64,000 nucleotides of DNA. Origin: Colletes latitarsis (Eukaryota; Arthropoda; Insecta; Hymenoptera; Colletidae). Below are positions 28,433-38,340 of the stretch, piece by piece. Each line of letters begins with the position of its first letter. Position 1 is the first letter of the stretch. Below the pieces are notes generated by a model that ran no database searches, was not told the origin of the DNA, and saw nothing but the letters and a program-made list of their open reading frames with translations. The stretch spans positions 17,113,501 through 17,177,500 of the forward strand of contig NC_135137.1 in assembly GCF_051014445.1 (NCBI RefSeq), read 5' to 3'. The position numbers were made by a program, and so were the translations under genes.

Positions 28433-31400
28433 CTGATCATTGAAATTGAGTGAATATTTAATTATTAGGTGTATAGTAAAATTATCGTGAAATTACTAGT
28501 ATGTAGAAAAAAAATTTACTTAATAATGAAATTAAATCATTCAATTTCATCTGATCATTGAAATTGAGTGAATATTTAATTATTAAGTGTATAGTAAAAT
28601 TATCGTGAAATTACTAGTATGTACAAAAAAAATTTACTTAATAATGAAATTAAATCGTTCAATTTCATCTGATCATTGAAATTGAGTGAATATTTAATTA
28701 TTAGGTGTATAGTAAAATTATCGTGAAATTACTAGTATGTACAAAAAAATTTACAAAATAATGAAATTAAATCGTTCAATTTCATCTGATCATTGAAATT
28801 GAGTGAATATTTAATTATTAGATGTATAGTAAAATTATCGTGAAATTACTAGTATGTACAAAAAAAATTTACTTATTAATGAAATTAAATCGTTCAATTT
28901 CATCTGATCATTGAAATTGAGTGAATATTTAATTATTAGGTGTATAGTAAAATTATCGTGAAATTACTAGTATGTACGAAAAAAATTTACTTAATAATGA
29001 AACTAAATCGTTCAATTTCATCTGATCATTGAAATTGAGTGAATATTTAATTATTAGGTGTATAGTAAAATTATCGTGAAATTACTAGTATGTACAAAAA
29101 AAATTTACTTAATAATGAAATTAAATCGTTCAATTTCATCTGATCATTGAAATTGAGTGAATATTTAATTATTAGGTGTATAGTAAAATTATCGTGAAAT
29201 TACTAGTATGTACAAAAAAAATTTACTTAATAATGAAATTAAATCGTTCAATTTCATCTGATCATTGAAATTGAGTGAATATTTAATTATTAGGTGTATA
29301 GTAAAATTATCGTGAAATTACTAGTATGTACAAAAAAATTTACAAAATAATGAAATTAAATCGTTCAATTTCACCTGATCATTGAAATTGAGTGAATATT
29401 TAATTATTAGATGTATAGTAAAATTATCGTGAAATTACTAGTATGTACAAAAAAAATTTACTTATTAATGAAATTAAATCGTTCAATTTCATCTGATCAT
29501 TGAAATTGAGTGAATATTTAATTATTAGGTGTATAGTAAAATTATCGTGAAATTACTAGTATGTACGAAAAAAATTTACTTAATAATGAAATTAAATCGT
29601 TCAATTTCATCTGATCATTGAAATTGAGTGAATATTTAATTATTAGGTGTATAGTAAAATTATCGTGAAATTACTAGTATGTACAAAAAAAATTTACTTA
29701 ATAATGAAATTAAATCGTTCAATTTCATCTGATCATTGAAATTGAGTGAATATTTAATTATTAGATGTATAGTAAAATTATCGTGAAATTACTAGTATGT
29801 ACAAAAAAAATTTACTTAATAATGAAATTAAATCATTCAATTTCATCTGATCATTGAAATTGAGTGAATATTTAATTATTAGGTGTATAGTAAAATTATC
29901 GTGAAATTACTAGTATGTACAAAAAAATTTACAAAATAATGAAATTAAATCGTTCAATTTCATCTGATCATTGAAATTGAGTGAATATTTAATTATTAGA
30001 TGTATAGTAAAATTATCGTGAAATTACTAGTATGTACAAAAAAAATTTACTTATTAATGAAATTAAATCGTTCAATTTCATCTGATCATTGAAATTGAGT
30101 GAATATTTAATTATTAGGTGTATAGTAAAATTATCGTGAAATTACTAGTATGTACGAAAAAAATTTACTTAATAATGAAATTAAATCGTTCAATTTCATC
30201 TGATCATTGAAATTGAGTGAATATTTAATTATTAGGTGTATAGTAAAATTATCGTGAAATTACTAGTATGTACAAAAAAAATTTACTTAATAATGAAATT
30301 AAATCGTTCAATTTCATCTGATCATTGAAATTGAGTGAATATTTAATTATTAGATGTATAGTAAAATTATCGTGAAATTACTAGTATGTACAAAAAAAAT
30401 TTACTTAATAATGAAATTAAATCATTCAATTTCATCTGATCATTGAAATTGAGTGAATATTTAATTATTTGATGTATAGTAAAATTATCGTGAAATTACT
30501 AGTATGTACAAAAAAAATTTACTTAATAATGAAATTAAATCATTCAATTTCATCTGATCATTGAAATTGAGTGAATATTTAATTATTAGGTGTATAGTAA
30601 AATTATCGTGAAATTACTAGTATGTACAAAAGAAATTTACTTAATAATGAAATTAAATCATTCAATTTCATCTGATCATTGAAATTGAGTGAATATTTAA
30701 TTATTAGGTGTATAGTAAAATTATCGTGAAATTACTAGTATGTACAAAAAAAATTTACTTAATAATGAAATTAAATCATTCAATTTCATCTGATCATTGA
30801 AATTGAGTGAATATTTAATTATTAGGTGTATAGTAAAATTATCGTGAAATTACTGGTATGTACAAAAGAAATTTACTTAATAATGAAATTAAATCATTCA
30901 ATTTCATCTGATCATTGAAATTGAGTGAATATTTAATTATTAGGTGTATAGTAAAATTATCGTGAAATTACTAGTATGTACAAAAGAAATTTACTTAATA
31001 ATGAAATTAAATCATTCAATTTCATCTGATCATTGAAATTGAGTGAATATTTAATTATTAGGTATATAGTAAAATTATCGTGAAATTACTAGTATGTACA
31101 AAAAAAATTTACTTAATAATGAAATTAAATCATTCAATTTCATCTGATCATTGAAATTGAGTGAATATTTAATTATTAGGTGTATAGTAAAATTATCGTG
31201 AAATTACTAGTATGTAGAAAAAAAATTTACTTAATAATGAAATTAAATCATTCAATTTCATCTGATCATTGAAATTGAGTGAATATTTAATTATTAAGTG
31301 TATAGTAAAATTATCGTGAAATTACTAGTATGTACAAAAAAAATTTACTTAATAATGAAATTAAATCGTTCAATTTCATCTGATCATTGAAATTGAGTGA

Positions 31401-32030
31401 ATATTTAATTATTAGGTGTATAGTAAAATTATCGTGAAATTACTAGTATGTACAAAAAAATTTACAAAATAATGAAATTAAATCGTTCAATTTCATCTGA
31501 TCATTGAAATTGAGTGAATATTTAATTATTAGATGTATAGTAAAATTATCGTGAAATTACTAGTATGTACAAAAAAAATTTACTTATTAATGAAATTAAA
31601 TCGTTCAATTTCATCTGATCATTGAAATTGAGTGAATATTTAATTATTAGGTGTATAGTAAAATTATCGTGAAATTACTAGTATGTACGAAAAAAATTTA
31701 CTTAATAATGAAATTAAATCGTTCAATTTCATCTGATCATTGAAATTGAGTGAATATTTAATTATTAGGTGTATAGTAAAATTATCGTGAAATTACTAGT
31801 ATGTACAAAAAAAATTTACTTAATAATGAAATTAAATCGTTCAATTTCATCTGATCATTGAAATTGAGTGAATATTTAATTATTAGGTGTATAGTAAAAT
31901 TATCGTGAAATTACTAGTATGTACAAAAGAAATTTACTTAATAATGAAATTAAATCATTCAATTTCATCTGATCATTGAAATTGAGTGAATATTTAATTA
32001 TTAGGTGTATAGTAAAATTATCGTGAAATT

Positions 32031-32035
32031 ACTAG
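32031..32035. repeat. Target-site duplication ACTAG, left copy
   Basis: The satellite reads ...GAAATTACTAG and then leaves consensus into TGTTTAAAG. The same ACTAG stands immediately after the inserted element. A 5-bp target duplication is typical of Gypsy (Ty3) and many BEL/Pao elements. Confidence 0.88.
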
Positions 32036-32163
32036 TGTTTAAAGATCGAGTTAATTCGATTTATTTAAACCCGTAATTAGCCGTTAATCCGCTTTGTTTT
32101 CAATACACGCGACCGACCAGAACATTCTAGGTCGACGCGTCCGCGACTCGAAACAGAAGGCAG

Positions 32164-32194
32164 CAGAAAAACTCTCGCTCCTTGAGTTTTTCTG
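32164..32194. repeat. Perfect 11-bp inverted repeat in the LTR U3
   Basis: CAGAAAAACTC (32164-32174) and GAGTTTTTCTG (32184-32194) are exact reverse complements separated by 9 bases, giving a strong hairpin in either DNA strand or in a readthrough RNA. Its role is unknown. It lies far upstream of the inferred transcription start, so it would not be in the element's own 5' transcript, though it would be in the 3' U3 of a full-length one. Confidence 0.8.
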
Positions 32195-32444
32195 TAAGTC
32201 ACGCGAGCAGTACAGTAACGTTCGATTTCGAACTTTTCGGTTAAACGCTCGACCATAGAGAAGGTGCGATAATTACATGTTAGAAAAAGACGGACGAGAG
32301 CCACGGCGACAGCGCCGCGCGTCGGAGGATTCCCCCTCTCTTACGCGTACTTTTCGGCAGCGCGTGCTCGTCCGTCACTTGCTAACGAGAGCCTGTCCAG
32401 CGCGGATCGATAAACGATCACGCTTTCCCTAATTTAACATATTC

Positions 32445-32530
32445 CGAACTGCTTCGAGTTATTCGAGCATTCGTTGAAATTCAACAGGCCCTCACAATAT
32501 TCGAACTGCTTCGAGTTATTCGAGCATTCG
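32445..32530 (+). repeat. Two 29-bp direct repeats in the LTR U3
   Basis: The 29-bp sequence beginning CGAACTGCTTCGAG is present without mismatch at 32445-32473 and 32502-32530, 57 bp apart. A shorter related stretch, TTCGAGTTATTCGA, lies at 32604-32617. Repeated blocks in U3 are common enhancer-like modules of LTR elements; that role is inference. They also make the minus-strand frame across them look internally repetitive, which is not evidence of a protein. Confidence 0.85.
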
Positions 32531-33353
32531 AACAAATTAAGAAAAAAAAGGCATAAAGAAAATTCTCGGGTTCTAGCGGTTGATTCCCACGCGACGTTGA
32601 AAGTTCGAGTTATTCGAATTTTCACAAAGCGGGCAACCGACGTATAGCCGCAGCTTTACGGGATTAGCTTGCGTAAGCAAACTGCCCCCAGTAAACTGCG
32701 TGTAATTCCGGTTGTCGAATCAAACCAGTTAATCGATTCGGTCGTGAGTACGACCCGATTAAAGACTGCGGGAAACTCTTTGGTATCATCGAGTTCCCGA
32801 ATTTTCCGCGTATCGCTGCAAACAGCGGTCGTGCGAGAGGTATCGAGATTAAGACTCGATCCTCCCTTGATTCAATCGAACGGTCTTACAACCATCTAAA
32901 GGGGCCTTATTGGCGTAAATCCCTTGGGTGGACTTGCCGCCTTCCAGTCGGAGCGTGGGACGAGTTATTCTAAGCCCAGCTTCCGGCGAATGCCAGAGCG
33001 TTGTTCTCTGATCGCCAGTCTTGTACGGTCACTGCGCGTAGAACGCGACTCACAAGGCGTCGTGGTGCCAGTCTCAATAGTAAGACGTCCTATACGCCAT
33101 TGAAAGACTGCACCGCATCGTGTTCCGTACACACGCATACGAAGACGGTAAGGGGCCGAGGACCGGGTGACGGTTGGAGCCTTACAACCTCCCTCTAGGC
33201 ACCCTCTCCTGCGACAATCAAGTGTTGCAGTCGAACAGAAAACCGAGAGGAAATTCCCTAATTGGAAGAAAGCGAGCGATTCCCGGTTTAAAGGGAACGC
33301 TCACACACGTACAGTCCACTAGCTTAGCTGCGTATCGCGGCGGCAGAGATTCC

Positions 33354-33387
33354 CGCTCCTAGGTGCGACAAGCACCGACCAGGAGCG
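33354..33387. repeat. Nested inverted repeat in the LTR
   Basis: CGCTCCT (33354-33360) pairs with AGGAGCG (33381-33387). Inside it GGTGC (33362-33366) pairs with GCACC (33372-33376) around the loop GACAA. One base on the left and four on the right lie between the two stems. It is 43 bp upstream of the TATA-like box. Function is unknown. Confidence 0.7.
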
Positions 33388-33409
33388 TACCAAAGAGAGA
33401 AAGACAAGC

Positions 33410-33424
33410 GACGTGACTCACGTC
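33410..33424. promoter_or_regulatory. 15-bp bZIP-type palindrome next to the LTR TATA box
   Basis: GACGTGA, a central C and TCACGTC form a perfect palindrome whose core TGACTCA (33414-33420) is the classical AP-1 (Fos/Jun) site. It ends 6 bp before the TATA-like sequence. The match to the known AP-1 consensus is exact; actual binding and regulation by a stress-responsive bZIP factor are inference. Confidence 0.55.
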
Positions 33425-33430
33425 GACAGG

Positions 33431-33437
33431 TATTTAA
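33431..33437 (+). promoter_or_regulatory. TATA-like box of the LTR promoter
   Basis: TATTTAA lies 25 bp before TTCAGGG. The TCAG at 33462-33465 resembles the arthropod initiator, placing the start A (33464) 33 bp downstream of the first T of the box, the normal distance. The pyrimidine-rich TCTCTTTCTGTTTCAG at 33450-33465 could alternatively read as a splice acceptor. Transcription would run rightward into U5 and then into satellite. Confidence 0.55.
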
Positions 33438-33529
33438 CGCCTAGTCGTATCTCTTTCTGTTTCAGGGTAACAACACAGACCACACTGATCGTCTGGCAGA
33501 CGTCGGCCGATTCTCAACCTTATTGACTA

Positions 33530-33535
33530 AATAAA
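33530..33535 (+). terminator. Polyadenylation signal AATAAA of the LTR (first)
   Basis: A canonical AATAAA sits 66 bp after the inferred start site, the expected R-region position for an LTR that both starts and ends transcripts. Confidence 0.5.
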
Positions 33536-33565
33536 CGGCTCGGTCGCATAAGGCGATCCGGCGAA

Positions 33566-33571
33566 AATAAA
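33566..33571 (+). terminator. Polyadenylation signal AATAAA of the LTR (second)
   Basis: This is a second canonical AATAAA, 36 bp after the first and followed by a T-rich AATTATAATTG and a pyrimidine-rich tract. Either signal could define the R/U5 boundary; the sequence does not decide between them. Confidence 0.45.
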
Positions 33572-33664
33572 ATTATAATTGTATCGCTTACTCTCCGTCC
33601 GTTCCTTCCCTCGAGATCCGGACCCCCGTTAGGCGAGGTATTTTCAAACCTCCTCCCCCTAACA

Positions 33665-33669
33665 ACTAG
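33665..33669. repeat. Target-site duplication ACTAG, right copy
   Basis: ACTAG directly follows the terminal CA of the element and continues as TATGTAC in perfect satellite consensus. Deleting 32036-33669 restores an intact monomer, which confirms the insertion boundaries. Confidence 0.88.
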
Positions 33670-35369
33670 TATGTACAAAAAAAATTTACTTAATAATGAA
33701 ATTAAATCATTCAATTTCATCTGATCATTGAAATTGAGTGAATATTTAATTATTAGGTGTATAGTAAAATTATCGTGAAATTACTGGTATGTACAAAAGA
33801 AATTTACTTAATAATGAAATTAAATCATTCAATTTCATCTGATCATTGAAATTGAGTGAATATTTAATTATTAGGTGTATAGTAAAATTATCGTGAAATT
33901 ACTAGTATGTACAAAAGAAATTTACTTAATAATGAAATTAAATCATTCAATTTCATCTGATCATTGAAATTGAGTGAATATTTAATTATTAGGTATATAG
34001 TAAAATTATCGTGAAATTACTAGTATGTACAAAAAAAATTTACTTAATAATGAAATTAAATCATTCAATTTCATCTGATCATTGAAATTGAGTGAATATT
34101 TAATTATTAGGTGTATAGTAAAATTATCGTGAAATTACTAGTATGTACAAAAAAATTTACAAAATAATGAAATTAAATCATTCAATTTCATCTGATCATT
34201 GAAATTGAGTGAATATTTAATTATTAAGTGTATAGTAAAATTATCGTGAAATTACTAGTATGTACAAAAAAAATTTACTTAATAATGAAATTAAATCGTT
34301 CAATTTCATCTGATCATTGAAATTGAGTGAATATTTAATTATTAGGTGTATAGTAAAATTATCGTGAAATTACTAGTATGTACAAAAAAATTTACAAAAT
34401 AATGAAATTAAATCGTTCAATTTCATCTGATCATTGAAATTGAGTGAATATTTAATTATTAGATGTATAGTAAAATTATCGTGAAATTACTAGTATGTAC
34501 AAAAAAAATTTACTTATTAATGAAATTAAATCGTTCAATTTCATCTGATCATTGAAATTGAGTGAATATTTAATTATTAGGTGTATAGTAAAATTATCGT
34601 GAAATTACTAGTATGTACGAAAAAAATTTACTTAATAATGAAATTAAATCGTTCAATTTCATCTGATCATTGAAATTGAGTGAATATTTAATTATTAGGT
34701 GTATAGTAAAATTATCGTGAAATTACTAGTATGTACAAAAAAAATTTACTTAATAATGAAATTAAATCGTTCAATTTCATCTGATCATTGAAATTGAGTG
34801 AATATTTAATTATTAGGTGTATAGTAAAATTATCGTGAAATTACTAGTATGTACAAAAAAATTTACAAAATAATGAAATTAAATCGTTCAATTTCATCTG
34901 ATCATTGAAATTGAGTGAATATTTAATTATTAGATGTATAGTAAAATTATCGTGAAATTACTAGTATGTACAAAAAAAATTTACTTATTAATGAAATTAA
35001 ATCGTTCACTTTCATCTGATCATTGAAATTGAGTGAATATTTAATTATTAGGTGTATAGTAAAATTATCGTGAAATTACTAGTATGTACGAAAAAAATTT
35101 ACTTAATAATGAAATTAAATCGTTCAATTTCATCTGATCATTGAAATTGAGTGAATATTTAATTATTAGGTGTATAGTAAAATTATCGTGAAATTACTAG
35201 TATGTACAAAAAAAATTTACTTAATAATGAAATTAAATCGTTCAATTTCATCTGATCATTGAAATTGAGTGAATATTTAATTATTAGATGTATAGTAAAA
35301 TTATCGTGAAATTACTAGTATGTACAAAAAAAATTTACTTAATAATGAAATTAAATCATTCAATTTCAT

Positions 35370-37138
35370 CTGATCATTGAAATTGAGTGAATATTTAATT
35401 ATTTGATGTATAGTAAAATTATCGTGAAATTACTAGTATGTACAAAAAAAATTTACTTAATAATGAAATTAAATCATTCAATTTCATCTGATCATTGAAA
35501 TTGAGTGAATATTTAATTATTAGGTGTATAGTAAAATTATCGTGAAATTACTAGTATGTACAAAAGAAATTTACTTAATAATGAAATTAAATCATTCAAT
35601 TTCATCTGATCATTGAAATTGAGTGAATATTTAATTATTAGATGTATAGTAAAATTATCGTGAAATTACTAGTATGTACAAAAAAATTTACAAAATAATG
35701 AAATTAAATCGTTCAATTTCATCTGATCATTGAAATTGAGTGAATATTTAATTATTAGATGTATAGTAAAATTATCGTGAAATTACTAGTATGTACAAAA
35801 AAAATTTACTTATTAATGAAATTAAATCGTTCAATTTCATCTGATCATTGAAATTGAGTGAATATTTAATTATTAGGTGTATAGTAAAATTATCGTGAAA
35901 TTACTAGTATGTACGAAAAAAATTTACTTAATAATGAAATTAAATCGTTCAATTTCATCTGATCATTGAAATTGAGTGAATATTTAATTATTAGGTGTAC
36001 AGTAAAATTATCGTGAAATTACTAGTATGTACAAAAAAAATTTACTTAATAATGAAATTAAATCGTTCAATTTCATCTGATCATTGAAATTGAGTGAATA
36101 TTTAATTATTAGATGTATAGTAAAATTATCGTGAAATTACTAGTATGTACGAAAAAAATTTACTTAATAATGAAATTAAATCGTTCAATTTCATCTGATC
36201 ATTGAAATTGAGTGAATATTTAATTATTAGGTGTATAGTAAAATTATCGTGAAATTACTAGTATGTACAAAAAAAATTTACTTAATAATGAAATTAAATC
36301 ATTCAATTTCATCTGATCATTGAAATTGAGTGAATATTTAATTATTAGGTGTATAGTAAAATTATCGTGAAATTACTAGTATGTACAAAAAAAATTTACT
36401 TAATAATGAAATTAAATCGTTCAATTTCATCTGATCATTGAAATTGAGTGAATATTTAATTATTAGGTGTATAGTAAAATTATCGTGAAATTACTAGTAT
36501 GTACAAAAAAAATTTACTTAATAATGAAATTAAATCATTCAATTTCATCTGATCATTGAAATTGAGTGAATATTTAATTATTTGATGTATAGTAAAATTA
36601 TCGTGAAATTACTAGTATGTACAAAAAAAATTTACTTAATAATGAAATTAAATCATTCAATTTCATCTGATCATTGAAATTGAGTGAATATTTAATTATT
36701 AGGTGTATAGTAAAATTATCGTGAAATTACTAGTATGTACAAAAGAAATTTACTTAATAATGAAATTAAATCGTTCAATTTCATCTGATCATTGAAATTG
36801 AGTGAATATTTAATTATTAGGTGTATAGTAAAATTATCGTGAAATTACTAGTATGTACAAAAAAAATTTACTTAATAATGAAATTAAATCATTCAATTTC
36901 ATCTGATCATTGAAATTGAGTGAATATTTAATAATTAGGTGTATAGTAAAATTATCGTGAAATTACTAGTATGTACAAAAAAAATTTACTTAATAATGAA
37001 ATTAAATCGTTCAATTTCATCTGATCATTGAAATTGAGTGAATATTTAATTATTAGATGTATAGTAAAATTATCGTGAAATTACTAGTATGTACAAAAAA
37101 AATTTACTTAATAATGAAATTAAATCATTCAATTTCAT
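35370..37138 (+). repeat. 15-monomer duplicated block in the right arm, copy 1
   Basis: This block starts at a TGATG-type monomer and carries the private variant GGTGTACAG at 35994, followed by an AGATG monomer with TACGAAAA. Both recur 1769 bp downstream. It spans 15 monomers and directly abuts copy 2. Confidence 0.8.
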
Positions 37139-38340
37139 CTGATCACTGAAATTGAGTGAATATTTAATTATTTGATGTATAGTAAAATTATCGTGAAATT
37201 ACTAGTATGTACAAAAAAAATTTACTTAATAATGAAATTAAATCATTCAATTTCATCTGATCATTGAAATTGAGTGAATATTTAATTATTAGGTGTATAG
37301 TAAAATTATCGTGAAATTACTAGTATGTACAAAAGAAATTTACTTAATAATGAAATTAAATCATTCAATTTCATCTGATCATTGAAATTGAGTGAATATT
37401 TAATTATTAGGTGTATAGTAAAATTATCGTGAAATTACTAGTATGTACAAAAAAATTTACAAAATAATGAAATTAAATCGTTCAATTTCATCTGATCATT
37501 GAAATTGAGTGAATATTTAATTATTAGATGTATAGTAAAATTATCGTGAAATTACTAGTATGTACAAAAAAAATTTACTTATTAATGAAATTAAATCGTT
37601 CAATTTCATCTGATCATTGAAATTGAGTGAATATTTAATTATTAGGTGTATAGTAAAATTATCGTGAAATTACTAGTATGTACGAAAAAAATTTACTTAA
37701 TAATGAAATTAAATCGTTCAATTTCATCTGATCATTGAAATTGAGTGAATATTTAATTATTAGGTGTACAGTAAAATTATCGTGAAATTACTAGTATGTA
37801 CAAAAAAAATTTACTTAATAATGAAATTAAATCGTTCAATTTCATCTGATCATTGAAATTGAGTGAATATTTAATTATTAGATGTATAGTAAAATTATCG
37901 TGAAATTACTAGTATGTACGAAAAAAATTTACTTAATAATGAAATTAAATCGTTCAATTTCATCTGATCATTGAAATTGAGTGAATATTTAATTATTAGG
38001 TGTATAGTAAAATTATCGTGAAATTACTAGTATGTACAAAAAAAATTTACTTAATAATGAAATTAAATCATTCAATTTCATCTGATCATTGAAATTGAGT
38101 GAATATTTAATTATTAGGTGTATAGTAAAATTATCGTGAAATTACTAGTATGTACAAAAAAAATTTACTTAATAATGAAATTAAATCGTTCAATTTCATC
38201 TGATCATTGAAATTGAGTGAATATTTAATTATTAGGTGTATAGTAAAATTATCGTGAAATTACTAGTATGTACAAAAAAAATTTACTTAATAATGAAATT
38301 AAATCGTTCAATTTCATCTGATCATTGAAATTGAGTGAAT
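37139..38340 (+). repeat. 15-monomer duplicated block in the right arm, copy 2 (truncated)
   Basis: GGTGTACAG recurs at 37763, offset 1769, with the same neighbouring variants. The match fades after about ten monomers near 38.3 kb, so this copy is incomplete or was partly replaced. It has its own private change, TGATCACTG, at 37141. Confidence 0.78.

Larger units (their letters stand above)
1..32035 (+). repeat. 118-bp AT-rich satellite array, left arm (about 271 monomers)
   Basis: This is a head-to-tail tandem array. The landmark CTGATCATTG recurs at 1, 119, 237 and 355 and onward every 118 bp, with few indels, and all copies are in the same orientation. In the consensus monomer (CTGATC at positions 1-6), 24 of 118 bases are G or C. 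Recurrent landmarks are TGATCA at 2-7, a variable site at about 35-40 (AGGTG, AGGTA, AGATG, TGATG or AAGTG), TATCGTG at 51-57, ACTAGT or ACTGGT at 63-68, an A-tract of about 8 A's followed by TTT at about 75-85, and TCATTC or TCGTTC at 105-110. No reading frame stays open through it, so it is non-coding. The sequence shows a satellite directly; a centromeric or pericentromeric location is inferred from size and homogeneity. The family is not one I recognise by name. Confidence 0.98.
32036..33664 (+). mobile_element. Solo LTR of an LTR retrotransposon (1629 bp)
   Basis: This is the only non-satellite sequence in the window, visibly richer in G+C and CpG than the 20% GC satellite. It begins TGTTTAAAG and ends CCCCTAACA, so it has TG...CA ends with a short TGTT/AACA inverted terminus, and it is flanked by ACTAG on both sides. 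It contains no terminal direct repeats, no gag-pol reading frame and no primer-binding site, so it is one LTR left after LTR-LTR recombination, not a full or TRIM element. A TATA-like box at 33431 with an initiator at about 33462, followed by AATAAA at 33530 and 33566, sets the + strand as transcriptional sense and suggests a U3 of about 1.43 kb, R of about 0.1 kb and a short U5. A 5-bp duplication points to Gypsy or BEL/Pao rather than, for example, ERV types with 4 or 6 bp; I cannot assign the family from an LTR alone. Confidence 0.87.

Noticed and set aside
1..32035. CRISPR array
   Set aside because: Repeats are directly adjacent with no unique spacers and are far too long; this is a eukaryotic satellite.
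32077..32304. 75-codon minus-strand reading frame in the LTR
   Set aside because: It has no recognisable domain, lies within U3 and is of a length expected by chance in sequence of this composition.
32434..32625. 63-codon minus-strand frame with a repeated ECSNNSKQF peptide
   Set aside because: The peptide repeat only reflects the 29-bp DNA direct repeat read in frame (57 bp spacing is a multiple of three). No protein evidence.
32669..32899. 76-codon plus-strand frame opening at a TTG codon
   Set aside because: It has no ATG at the start and no domain, and it sits in the U3 region upstream of the inferred promoter.
33001..33362. Two overlapping plus-strand frames of 65 and 62 codons
   Set aside because: They overlap each other in different frames, have no family resemblance and are short; chance frames in the LTR.
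32036..33664. Complete small element (TRIM-like) or full retrotransposon
   Set aside because: The start (TGTTTAAAG) and end (CCCCTAACA) are not repeated inside, so there is only one LTR, with no internal domain.
32036..33664. tRNA, 5S or other RNA gene within the insert
   Set aside because: I found no B-box-like GGTTCGAATCC, no cloverleaf and no familiar rRNA stretch.
33520..33720. 66-codon minus-strand frame
   Set aside because: It crosses the LTR/satellite junction at 33664, so its start is satellite sequence; not a gene.
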